Below are positions 1 through 6,505 of a DNA stretch of 6,869 nt, one piece after another. This stretch comes from Chitinophagaceae bacterium. Its GTDB lineage: Bacteria; Bacteroidota; Bacteroidia; Chitinophagales; Chitinophagaceae. The notes beneath the pieces were generated by a model. It was not told where the DNA came from. It made no database searches and was given only the letters and a program-made list of their open reading frames with translations. Numbering within the stretch: position 1 is the stretch's first letter; each line of letters starts with the position of its first letter. The stretch is from NCBI GenBank assembly GCA_025963615.1, contig JAOQAL010000469.1, positions 1 through 6,869 of the forward strand, in the 5' to 3' direction. A program made the position numbers and the translations under genes.

Positions 1-848
1 ATATTGGTGGACAATTCCCTCGTACGGAATCCGGACGTTATTACACAGCAGTAAATGCATTGGGGAAAAAACTAGCCAATATCTGTCAGAGTTCAAGAAA
101 AGATTTCCGCAATGCAGTTGTTGCTGCAAGATCTGCTTTTGGTGGATGGAGCAACAGGGCTGCTATTAACCGCGGGCAGATAATATATCGTATGGCTGAA
201 ATGCTCGAAGGAAGAAAAGCGCAGTTTATTGAGGAACTGGTGCAGCAGGATGCCAGTAAAACAAAAGCTGAAAAGGAGGTAAACCTGGCCATTGACCGTC
301 TCATTTATTACGCCGGCTGGTGCGATAAGTTTCAGCAATTATTCAGTTCAGTAAACCCGGTGGCTTCATCCCACTTCAACTTTTCTGTTCCGGAGCCGAC
401 CGGTGTTGTATCTGTAATTGCCCCGCAAAATGATTCGTTGCTGGGGCTGGTTTCCGTCGTGGCACCGGTTATCGCCGGCGGCAATACCTGCGTGGTGCTG
501 GCTTCTGCTTCAAAACCGCTGTGTGCGGTTACTTTTGCCGAAGTGCTCCATTCTTCTGATCTGCCGGGCGGAGTTGTCAATATTTTAACAGGCAGTATAA
601 AAGATCCTGGTGCATGGTTCGTTGAGCATATGGATGTAAATGCAACCATTTACTGCGAAAATGATTCTGATACTCAGAGGACGATCCGGGAAAAATCAGC
701 ATTGAACCTGAAAAGGGTGTTTTTCTATGATAAAATAAACTGGTATACCAGTGAAGGGCAGTCGCCTTATTTTATAATGGATTGCCAGGAAATAAAAACA
801 ACCTGGCACCCGGTGGAGAATATCGCCGGCGGGGGTGGCGGTTATTAA
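1..848 (+). CDS. Aldehyde dehydrogenase-like protein lacking the catalytic half (5' end outside window)
   Basis: The frame is open from base 3 and gives 281 visible residues; probably only 10-20 residues are missing. It begins IGGQFPRTESGR, typical of an ALDH N-terminus, so the TTG at 60 is not the true start. Residues 1-200 follow the ALDH NAD-binding fold: helical region RKDFRNAVVAARSAFGGW (32-49), PEPTGVVSVIAPQN (130-143, where many ALDHs have PWN), AGGNTCVVL (158-166) and LPGGVVNILTGS (187-198). The lysine usual after VVL is an alanine (167). The usual NLKRVxLELGGK is NLKRVFFYDKINW (235-247), so the general-base glutamate is lost. The protein then ends in about 35 residues with tail GGGGGY, with no catalytic-cysteine domain. 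Canonical ALDHs have about 480-500 residues. It is therefore probably not an active dehydrogenase alone. From memory, similar half-length ALDHs lie beside a full ALDH and deoC in other bacteria, which suggests a partner subunit; that neighbour is outside the window. A clean frame and sensible tail argue against a recent pseudogene. Confidence 0.82.
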   Translation, partial: IGGQFPRTESGRYYTAVNALGKKLANICQSSRKDFRNAVVAARSAFGGWSNRAAINRGQIIYRMAEMLEGRKAQFIEELVQQDASKTKAEKEVNLAIDRLIYYAGWCDKFQQLFSSVNPVASSHFNFSVPEPTGVVSVIAPQNDSLLGLVSVVAPVIAGGNTCVVLASASKPLCAVTFAEVLHSSDLPGGVVNILTGSIKDPGAWFVEHMDVNATIYCENDSDTQRTIREKSALNLKRVFFYDKINWYTSEGQSPYFIMDCQEIKTTWHPVENIAGGGGGY

Positions 849-851
849 ATG

Positions 852-885
852 TTTAAGGGAGTTTTAAAAGGGTTGATTAGGTTTG
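852..885 (+). promoter_or_regulatory. Possible Bacteroidota-type promoter for the SPOR gene
   Basis: TAGGTTTG at 878-885 matches the Bacteroidota -7 consensus TAnnTTTG exactly. The upstream element is weak: the best candidate is TTTA at 852-855, with a 22-base spacer. Transcription would begin near 890 and leave a leader of about 45 bases before the ATG at 936. The alternative is read-through from the ALDH-like gene 87 bases upstream. Confidence 0.35.
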
Positions 886-935
886 ATGGTTCAGCCGGTA
901 TGACACTTAATTTATTTTAGTAAGTAATAGAATAT

Positions 936-1406
936 ATGAGATACATGAAATCAGTTTTATTAGTTGGTGCAATTTTTATAACTGCAGTTCTATCTGCCCA
1001 GGATACGACATGGAAAAAAGAAGCCGATTCGAATTCAGTGATGGTTCATAAAGATCAGCGCCTGGATATGCTGGTGAAAAAACAGATTGAGATTAATGAA
1101 GAAACAAGCCGTAATGCAAGGAGATCTGCCAAGGGATTCCGGCTGATGGTCATCAATACGGATAAAAGAGAAGATGCCATAGCGGCCAAAACAAAAGTAT
1201 ATACCTACTTCCCCGAGCTAAAGGCTTATTTGATCTACCAGTCGCCTTATTTTAAATTGAAGGTGGGTAATTTTAAAGAAAGGAAAGATGCAGAAACCTA
1301 CCAGAAAAAACTGGATAACTATTTTCCCAAGGGTGTATTTGTGATAAATGATATTATTGAAGTAAAACTTGATAAAGAATCCGAATTAGCAGACCCAGCC
1401 TTATAA
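936..1406 (+). CDS. Secreted SPOR-domain protein
   Basis: The protein has 156 residues. Residues 1-21 look like a signal peptide: MRYMK, a hydrophobic stretch SVLLVGAIFITAVL, then SAQ with likely cleavage after Ala21. The mature protein would be periplasmic. It has no lipobox cysteine. Residues 30-66 are charged and probably helical or a linker. Residues 67-144 resemble a SPOR domain (the Sporulation-related repeat fold that binds denuded peptidoglycan): GFRLMVINTDKREDA, then YFKLKVGNFKERKDAETYQKKL, where the strand followed by VGNF and an acidic/basic helix is typical, and a final strand GVFVINDIIEVK. The family suggests a role at the septum or cell wall, but no specific function can be assigned. 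An ATG at 945 is an alternative start that would shorten the signal peptide by three residues. No Shine-Dalgarno sequence is visible, as is normal for Bacteroidota. The gene lies between an ALDH-like gene and an M20 hydrolase gene that has its own promoter, so it may be monocistronic. Confidence 0.82.
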   Translation: MRYMKSVLLVGAIFITAVLSAQDTTWKKEADSNSVMVHKDQRLDMLVKKQIEINEETSRNARRSAKGFRLMVINTDKREDAIAAKTKVYTYFPELKAYLIYQSPYFKLKVGNFKERKDAETYQKKLDNYFPKGVFVINDIIEVKLDKESELADPAL

Positions 1407-1418
1407 ATCAGTTTTTAA

Positions 1419-1455
1419 GTTTCCCTTTTAATCCATTCTGTGTAACAAGGGAAAC
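1419..1455 (+). terminator. Hairpin after the SPOR gene, possible terminator
   Basis: GTTTCCCTT (1419-1427) and AAGGGAAAC (1447-1455) form a perfect 9-base inverted repeat with a 19-base loop, starting 13 bases after the SPOR stop codon. No clear T-run follows, so it is not a textbook intrinsic terminator. Position between a gene end and the next promoter supports a transcript-end role. An overlapping hairpin, ACAAGG (1445-1450) with CCTTGT (1459-1464), would compete with it. Confidence 0.4.
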
Positions 1456-1460
1456 CTTCC

Positions 1461-1490
1461 TTGTCGTGAGACAGGGATTCTTTATTTTTG
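1461..1490 (+). promoter_or_regulatory. Bacteroidota-type promoter for the M20 amidohydrolase gene
   Basis: TTG at 1461-1463 (in context CTTG) is followed after 19 bases by TATTTTTG at 1483-1490. Both fit the Bacteroidota housekeeping sigma pattern of a TTG/TTTG -33 element and TAnnTTTG -7 element. Transcription should start around 1494-1497, giving a leader of about 36 bases. This indicates that the M20 gene is transcribed independently of the SPOR gene. Confidence 0.65.
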
Positions 1491-1532
1491 CCTGTTGATG
1501 AGGAAATCTAAAGATTCAATGATTCGTTAATT

Positions 1533-2717
1533 ATGCGGATAGAAAAAATTAAGACGCTGGCAAAACAGTATGCCCCGGAATTTATTGCCATAAGACATCA
1601 TTTACATGCAAACCCAGAATTGAGTTATGAAGAATATGAAACTTCCAGGTTTATACAACAGAAATTAAAAGAGTTTGGAATTCCATTTGAAATAAAAGCA
1701 ACCACCGGAGTGGTGGGTTTAATAAAAGGAAGAAACCCCGGTAAACAAACCATCGCGTTGCGTGGTGATATGGACGCTTTACCTATTCAGGAAGAAAATG
1801 AAATTCCTTATAAGTCAAAAAAAGATGGCGTGATGCATGCCTGCGGACATGATGTGCATACTACCTGCCTGTTGGGAGCCGCGAAAATCTTAAATGAATT
1901 AAAAGATGAATGGGAAGGAACGGTCAAACTTATTTTTCAACCTGGTGAAGAAAAAAATCCGGGTGGTGCCAGCCTGATGATTAAAGAGGGTGTATTGGAG
2001 AATCCAAAGCCGGCGGCTATTTTCGGCCTACATGTACATCCCGGTTTGCAGGTTGGTAAACTGAGTTTCCGGGAAGGAAAAGTAATGGCAAGCGCTGATG
2101 AAATTTATATTACCGTCAAAGGCAAAGGCGGGCATGCGGCTGCGCCGCATTTATGTATTGACCCGATATTGATCGCATCGCATCTTATTATTGGCCTGCA
2201 ACAGGTAGTCAGCCGCAATAATAATCCTTATAACCCTACTGTTTTATCTATTACATCCTTCCAGGGTGGAACGACTACGAATGTAATACCCGGTGAAGTG
2301 AAATTGAAAGGAACATTCAGGGCCATGGATGAGGCCTGGCGCTTTAAAGCGCACGAACTGATCCGTAAAGTGGCTACCGAATTAGTTTTCAGCATGGGCG
2401 GTGAGATTGATTTCTTGATTGATGTAGGTTATCCTTCCGTTTATAATAATGAAGCATTGAATAAGCTCGCCAACGGGAAAGCCGTGGAGTTCATGGGGGC
2501 GCAAAATGTAGAAGAAACCGAAAAAAGAATGGGCGCAGAAGATTTTGGTTATTATACACAATTAATACCGGGTTGCTTTTACAGGCTGGGTGTAATGAAT
2601 GTTTCCAAAAAAATTACCGCCGGTGTGCATACACCCACTTTCAATATTGATGAAAATGCGATCGAAATTGGTATGGGTATGATGGCGTGGCTCGGTTCGT
2701 CGGTTCCTATTGAATGA
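1533..2717 (+). CDS. M20D-family metallo-amidohydrolase (N-acyl-amino-acid or hippurate hydrolase type)
   Basis: The protein has 394 residues, the normal length for peptidase family M20D, and no signal peptide, so it is probably cytoplasmic. Family members remove an acyl or amino-acyl group from N-substituted amino acids (hippurate, N-acetyl-amino acids, IAA-amino acids). Visible motifs are RHHLHANPELSYEE (21-34), RGDMDALP (77-84), ACGHDVH with metal ligands Cys104 and His106 (103-109), QPGEE with catalytic Glu139 and ligand Glu140, GLHVHP with ligand His167, the dimerisation-domain motif GKGGHAAAPH around His201, MGAEDF (333-338) and VHTPTF with ligand His366. All residues expected for a di-metal active site are present. 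The substrate cannot be read from sequence; M20D proteins are often annotated loosely as 'N-acyl-L-amino acid amidohydrolase' or 'hippurate hydrolase'. It has its own promoter. Its stop codon touches the inverted heptamer element, and it converges with the S9 peptidase gene. Confidence 0.93.
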   Translation: MRIEKIKTLAKQYAPEFIAIRHHLHANPELSYEEYETSRFIQQKLKEFGIPFEIKATTGVVGLIKGRNPGKQTIALRGDMDALPIQEENEIPYKSKKDGVMHACGHDVHTTCLLGAAKILNELKDEWEGTVKLIFQPGEEKNPGGASLMIKEGVLENPKPAAIFGLHVHPGLQVGKLSFREGKVMASADEIYITVKGKGGHAAAPHLCIDPILIASHLIIGLQQVVSRNNNPYNPTVLSITSFQGGTTTNVIPGEVKLKGTFRAMDEAWRFKAHELIRKVATELVFSMGGEIDFLIDVGYPSVYNNEALNKLANGKAVEFMGAQNVEETEKRMGAEDFGYYTQLIPGCFYRLGVMNVSKKITAGVHTPTFNIDENAIEIGMGMMAWLGSSVPIE

Positions 2718-2820
2718 AGCTTTGAGCCTTAAGCTGCAAGACCCATAGTTCTGTAACTATCCTCGGTCTCGCAGCTCGCAGCTCACAGCTTGCAGCTTGC
2801 AGCTCACGGCTTACAGCTCC
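2715..2820. repeat. Inverted heptamer-array element between convergent genes
   Basis: The right array is seven contiguous heptamers at 2771-2819 (gcagctc, gcagctc, acagctt, gcagctt, gcagctc, acggctt, acagctc), consensus RCAGCTY. The left array has three heptamers of the same type on the opposite strand: 2731-2737, 2724-2730 and 2717-2723. Each array is joined inward to GGTCTY (2765-2770 on the plus strand, 2738-2743 on the minus strand). In the centre, ATAGTT (2745-2750) and AACTAT (2755-2760) form a perfect hairpin with loop CTGT. The two 27-base arms (2717-2743 and 2765-2791) are complementary at 21 positions by my count, so the whole could fold into one long hairpin. It fills most of the gap between the M20 and S9 gene ends. 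It could be a dispersed repeat family, a bidirectional transcript-end structure, or both. No T-run follows either side. Confidence 0.85.
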
Positions 2821-2839
2821 TCTTTCCTCCGCTATCACT

Positions 2840-4966
2840 TCAGGGTTTCATAAAGGTATTGAACCATTCGATGGTCCGGGCGCAGACATCAATCCTATTT
2901 TCAAGTTTTTCGAAGCTATGACCTTCACCGGGATAGACCATCAGTTGTGTCGGCACCTGTAGTTCTTTCAGAGCATGCCAAAACTGGAAAGATTGTGGGG
3001 CCGGTGCTTCACCATCCCGCTCGCCTACGAGAATTAAGGTGGGAGTCGTCGTATTTTTTATGTAGGTCATTGCGGAGCTTTTCGCATAGGCGCCAGGGTC
3101 ATCATAAGGCGATGTGCCAAAATAAGACCACATCCACTTGTCAATGGAGTTTTGTCCATAATAGCTTAACCAGTCTGCGGCACCCGCACCGGCAACAGCC
3201 GCGCGGAACCGTTTTGTTTGTGTAACGGCAAACATGGAAGTAGCGCCACCGTAGCTCCATCCGAAAATACCGATCCTGTTATTGTCTACAGGAAATTTTG
3301 CAATTACAGAATCAACGCCAGTGATTATATCGCGCAGGTCACCAAAACCCCAATCGCGGCGGTTGGCTAATGTAAATGCTTCGCCCTGTCCATAGCTGCC
3401 ACGGGGGTTAGGGAAAAAAACAAAATAGCCTAATTGTGTATAGACCGTCGTATTAAAATCGGGCGCACTCCAGGTAGGAGTTGTTATCCATGCTGGTCCT
3501 CCATGCACACATACCAGCATCGGATAATGCTTATTTGCATTATAGTTATCGGGGTATAGCAACCAGCCCTGAACCTTTTGACCTTCGTTTGTCCACGCTA
3601 TGTTCTCTGCCTTCGGCATGTTATCCGCCATTCCTGTATTCAGACGCGTAACCTGTGTTAATTTAGTCAGATTACCGTACCAATTATTCAGATTACCAGA
3701 CCAGACTTCGGGAAGCCTGTTCCATGATACACGAATGAAGGCTAATGTTGGAGAAGCTCTGCTACCGGCAACCGCCAAGCTCATTTCTTCTGAACCCGCC
3801 CGTATCGATTCATCAGCTTTCCATATATTTTTTATCGCGGCTTTCGACGTGCTGAGTGTATTAATGGCGACGGACCCGCCAACAAATTCAGTAAACAAAA
3901 TATTGTTGTTAGATCTCCAGGTAAACCAGGAAGGGGTAGCCGCCCGGTTGGGGGTAAGATTCTGCAGTATGTTGCCGCCGGTGGAGGGGATAATAAATAT
4001 TTCACCACCTGTTCCGCCCTGGTCACTCATCAATCCTTCGATAAAGGCAATGCGTTTTCCGTCAGGAGACCAGCGGGGAAGAGCAATTTGGCGCAATGGA
4101 GTGTAGAGTAATGTGCTGTCCATGCCACCCCTACTTTGCAGGTACAACCTGGCGATATACCAGTTGTCATCTCCTGGCGGAAGGGCGGCGGTATAAACAA
4201 ATTTCCGGCTGTCAGGCGACCAGTCATATTCAAAAATATACAGACCCGGCGGCGTTACCTGCCGGGTTTGTCCCGTAAGCCTGTTTATTACTGCTATACG
4301 TTGAACGTTCCGGTTCAGCAAGGAATCAATCAGACCGACGGCTCTGTTTTCCGCAGCCATGGGAGAAGGTTCCCGGCTGGCTTTTTCAACATATAATACA
4401 CTGAGGTAGTTGCCATCGGCCGACCATTTAAGATGCGATACGTAACCATCAAATTGTGTAAGCGGTCGTGCATTTACGTTATTTGCGGTTGTCGCGCTTA
4501 CAATATATACCTGCGCCTGTCCGGGAGTATGGGCATCCGAAAAAAAAGCTATTTCATTGCCATCGGGCGACCATTGTGGTTCTCTTTCACTGAGCTTTGT
4601 ATTGCCGGCATCAACGACCGCAGAAACGCGGACCACACGATCAGGATGTGATAAAGAAGTGCGGTAAATGGTTGTTGAACCGGTACCATCGTCGGCATTC
4701 CAGGCAATGGATGTTGCCGAAGGGTTCAACACTACTCCATAGATGTACTGCACTCTTGCCTGCTGCTCAAAAAAACGGGTAATAATATTTCGGTGATTGG
4801 TTGTTTCGTCAGCTCCTGAAGTATCTGTTGCGACCTGGCCAAATACATTAGAGGCCGCATGCAGGAAAATAAGTGTTACCAGCCCTATGCGGAAATTTTT
4901 CAAACAATTGCGGACTGCAATAATAGTATCAGAACATGGCTCTATATCCCGGTATTCAATGATCAT
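2840..4966 (-). CDS. Secreted S9-family prolyl-oligopeptidase-type serine peptidase
   Basis: The protein has 708 residues, a usual size for S9 acylaminoacyl-peptidase or dipeptidyl-peptidase-like enzymes. Residues about 23-44 (KNFRIGLVTLIFLHAASNVFGQ) look like a signal peptide, suggesting a periplasmic or exported enzyme. Residues about 60-440 form a WD40/TolB-like beta-propeller, shown by blade motifs WSPDG (132), WSADG (181), WSPDS (249) and WSPDG (299). The alpha/beta-hydrolase domain runs from about 460 to the end: HGGP (488-491, oxyanion region), NPRGSYGQG (520-528), nucleophile Ser571 in GWSYGG, Asp651 in GERDGEAP and His683 in GEGHSF. The triad is complete, so it should be active on short peptides, with the propeller restricting access. 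Specificity cannot be told. The ATG at 4966 is the first ATG after the predicted transcription start, but it puts 22 partly acidic residues before the signal core. A TTG at 4903 would give the classic start MKNFR. The gene has its own promoter and converges with the M20 gene. Confidence 0.93.
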   Translation of the reverse strand: MIIEYRDIEPCSDTIIAVRNCLKNFRIGLVTLIFLHAASNVFGQVATDTSGADETTNHRNIITRFFEQQARVQYIYGVVLNPSATSIAWNADDGTGSTTIYRTSLSHPDRVVRVSAVVDAGNTKLSEREPQWSPDGNEIAFFSDAHTPGQAQVYIVSATTANNVNARPLTQFDGYVSHLKWSADGNYLSVLYVEKASREPSPMAAENRAVGLIDSLLNRNVQRIAVINRLTGQTRQVTPPGLYIFEYDWSPDSRKFVYTAALPPGDDNWYIARLYLQSRGGMDSTLLYTPLRQIALPRWSPDGKRIAFIEGLMSDQGGTGGEIFIIPSTGGNILQNLTPNRAATPSWFTWRSNNNILFTEFVGGSVAINTLSTSKAAIKNIWKADESIRAGSEEMSLAVAGSRASPTLAFIRVSWNRLPEVWSGNLNNWYGNLTKLTQVTRLNTGMADNMPKAENIAWTNEGQKVQGWLLYPDNYNANKHYPMLVCVHGGPAWITTPTWSAPDFNTTVYTQLGYFVFFPNPRGSYGQGEAFTLANRRDWGFGDLRDIITGVDSVIAKFPVDNNRIGIFGWSYGGATSMFAVTQTKRFRAAVAGAGAADWLSYYGQNSIDKWMWSYFGTSPYDDPGAYAKSSAMTYIKNTTTPTLILVGERDGEAPAPQSFQFWHALKELQVPTQLMVYPGEGHSFEKLENRIDVCARTIEWFNTFMKP

Positions 4967-5026
4967 AATTAATAGTTACCGTAAATTATATGCTTTTAGT
5001 AACTGAGCCCTGTTATCTGTGCTGAC

Positions 5027-5053
5027 TACCTGATATCAGGAGCCAGGCAGGTA
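5027..5053 (-). other. Small inverted repeats in the S9 peptidase leader
   Basis: The predicted leader of about 100 bases contains a perfect 12-base palindrome, CCTGATATCAGG, at 5029-5040. It overlaps a second inverted repeat, TACCTG (5027-5032) with CAGGTA (5048-5053). The first could be a protein-binding site, and together they could form alternative RNA hairpins. Short palindromes also occur by chance, so the functional reading is weak. Confidence 0.3.
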
Positions 5054-5073
5054 ATTGCAGATAGCGGTGCGGA

Positions 5074-5105
5074 CAAATTTAACGGACGGCGATTAGTCTG
5101 CCAAA
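5074..5105 (-). promoter_or_regulatory. Bacteroidota-type promoter for the S9 peptidase gene
   Basis: Read on the minus strand, TTTG (5105-5102) is followed after 20 bases by TAAATTTG (5081-5074). Both elements and the spacing match the Bacteroidota consensus TTTG-N19-21-TAnnTTTG. Transcription should begin near 5068-5070, about 100 bases before the ATG at 4966. No other ATG occurs in that leader on this strand, which favours the 4966 start. Confidence 0.65.
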
Positions 5106-5180
5106 TTGATGTCCCGCAGATAGCTGTAATAACAATGTCAGGGAACAAAATGCAGAGCCGCAACACAGGATTAGCTGGTC

Positions 5181-5229
5181 AACAGGATGACTAATAAAAT
5201 ACCTGTTGCCGTATTAAAATGGTATACGG
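5181..5229 (-). terminator. Paired hairpins downstream of chrA, possible transcript end
   Basis: In transcript order, the first hairpin is CCGTAT with ATACGG (plus-strand arms 5209-5214 and 5224-5229, 9-base loop). The second is AACAGG with CCTGTT (arms 5181-5186 and 5202-5207, 15-base loop). They lie 35-83 bases after the chrA stop codon. Neither is followed by a clear U-run on the minus-strand transcript, so termination is only a positional inference. Confidence 0.3.
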
Positions 5230-5263
5230 TTAATACTATTTTGTTTTGATTAAAATCACCTGT

Positions 5264-6436
5264 TTAAAATGATAGTTTTAAAAAAAGACCGATTACCGCT
5301 GCGGCAAGAATAATATAAGGTTCCTGAATTTTTTTTATGTAGAGCAGGGCCAACACGGACGCAATAGCGATGAGCGCCGTAGGAACATCGGTGATAGAAC
5401 GGGTAGCAATGACAATAACCGCTCCTACCAACGCCCCGATAACCGCTGCAGTAATACCGTCGACAAAGGCTTTGACTGACGTATTTTTCGCTACTTTTTT
5501 AAAAGAAGGCGCCAGGATGATGGTGAATAGGTAACAGGGAAGGAAAGTTGCGAGGGCCGCCACAGAAGCACCAGGAAAACCATTGATCAAATAACCGATA
5601 AAACCAACGGTTATTACCACGGGGCCGGGTGTAATCATAGCCACGGCAACGGCATCTACAAATTGATTTTCGGTGAGCCAATGATTTTCAATTACAACAC
5701 CCCCATGTAAAAATGGAACAATAGCTAATCCGCTTCCGAAAACAAAGGCGCCTGCTTTGGCAAAAAACCAGGCTATCTTTCCCAATTCATTCCATTCAAA
5801 TTGCCAGAACCCAATACCGAGGATAAAAAAATTAAGGGCGGGTTGCTTCTTGATCCATTTCGGCGGAGCTTTTACCAGCATATAAATTAATCCGGCTGCG
5901 ATAAATAATAAAACCTGTTCTGTTTTTGTGATGACAGTAATTACGACGGCGACCATATAAAATATCCATAACAGCCAATTCTTCCGGATCTCCGGCCACT
6001 TAAATTTACTGACTGATTTTATTGTAAGCTTGTAAGCACTCATCGCAATAATGCCGGTTACACCCGCGCCGACACCATAAAAAACGGCCTGCATCCAGGG
6101 CAACCCGCCATACAGGGTATAGGCCATGCCCAAAAATACAACCATGATAAAAGAAGGAAGAACAAAAGCCAACCCGCAAAGTGTGGCACCTAAAATGCGG
6201 TAATGAACAAACCCCAGGTAGATTCCTAATTGGGCCGCTAAAGGACCGGGTGCCAGTTGAGCTAACGCCAGTCCTTCCCGGTATTCTTCTTCGGTTATCC
6301 ATTTACGTTTTTCTACCAGGTCTCTTTGCATATAACCTACCAACGCCACGGGACCGCCAAAACCAATGGTGCCCAGCTTAAGAAAATAATAAACAAGATT
6401 TTTGAGGTTGTATTTATCTGTAGTACCCTTCAGCAT
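5264..6436 (-). CDS. chrA: ChrA-type chromate transporter, long two-domain form
   Basis: The protein has 390 residues, the normal size for long-chain CHR-family transporters made of two homologous halves. The first half has FLKLGTIGFGGPVALVGYM (18-36) and LAQLAPGP (58-65). The second half repeats the pattern as AKAGAFVFGSGLAIVPFL (226-243) and AMITPGP (266-272). About ten hydrophobic stretches fit a polytopic inner-membrane protein, including 86-108, 118-138, 155-170, 173-188, 222-242, 266-284, 288-308, 325-345 and 352-388. Characterised ChrA proteins export chromate using the proton-motive force. Many homologues have no tested role, so chromate or another oxyanion is the likely substrate by family only. 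No chromate reductase (ChrB, ChrF) is visible nearby. An AraC-family regulator gene ends 69 bases upstream on the same strand, and I see no TAnnTTTG promoter in that gap, so the two may share a transcript. The ATG at 6436 is the natural start, just before the charged N-terminus and first membrane segment. Confidence 0.9.
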   Translation of the reverse strand: MLKGTTDKYNLKNLVYYFLKLGTIGFGGPVALVGYMQRDLVEKRKWITEEEYREGLALAQLAPGPLAAQLGIYLGFVHYRILGATLCGLAFVLPSFIMVVFLGMAYTLYGGLPWMQAVFYGVGAGVTGIIAMSAYKLTIKSVSKFKWPEIRKNWLLWIFYMVAVVITVITKTEQVLLFIAAGLIYMLVKAPPKWIKKQPALNFFILGIGFWQFEWNELGKIAWFFAKAGAFVFGSGLAIVPFLHGGVVIENHWLTENQFVDAVAVAMITPGPVVITVGFIGYLINGFPGASVAALATFLPCYLFTIILAPSFKKVAKNTSVKAFVDGITAAVIGALVGAVIVIATRSITDVPTALIAIASVLALLYIKKIQEPYIILAAAVIGLFLKLSF

Positions 6437-6505
6437 GATTTGAATAGTTTGAAAGCTTTAGCCTGCAATGCTATGCCCTTATCGTTAACTGAAATAGAAT
6501 AGAAC

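Larger units (their letters stand above)
4967..5263. other. 297-base gap between chrA and the S9 peptidase gene
   Basis: I see no convincing coding sequence here. From right to left on the minus strand it holds two short hairpins downstream of chrA (5209-5229 and 5181-5207), about 75 bases without visible features, the S9 promoter (5074-5105), and the S9 leader with its small palindromes (5027-5053). Confidence 0.6.

Noticed and set aside
60..62. TTG at 60 as the start of the ALDH-like gene
   Set aside because: The same frame is open to the window edge and encodes the typical ALDH N-terminal sequence IGGQFPRTESGR upstream of it.
759..1254. The 16-base string cagtcgccttatttta occurs in both the ALDH-like gene (759-774) and the SPOR gene (1239-1254)
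   Set aside because: Both copies encode QSPYF in unrelated proteins and the flanks do not match. With no further similarity around them, a chance match is the simplest reading.
2771..2819. Heptamer array as a CRISPR array
   Set aside because: The repeats are 7 bases long and directly adjacent with no spacers, so this is a tandem repeat and not CRISPR.
2947..3225. 92-codon plus-strand open frame antisense to the S9 catalytic domain
   Set aside because: It overlaps the codons of the catalytic region on the other strand, has no promoter or recognisable domain, and is Arg/His/Ser-rich as shadows usually are.
3600..4106. 168-codon open frame on the plus strand inside the S9 peptidase gene
   Set aside because: It lies antisense to the well-supported beta-propeller region. 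Its product has no recognisable family and a composition typical of a reverse-frame shadow.
6006..6302. 98-codon minus-strand frame inside chrA
   Set aside because: It is an alternate frame of the first ChrA half, which carries clear family motifs in the main frame.
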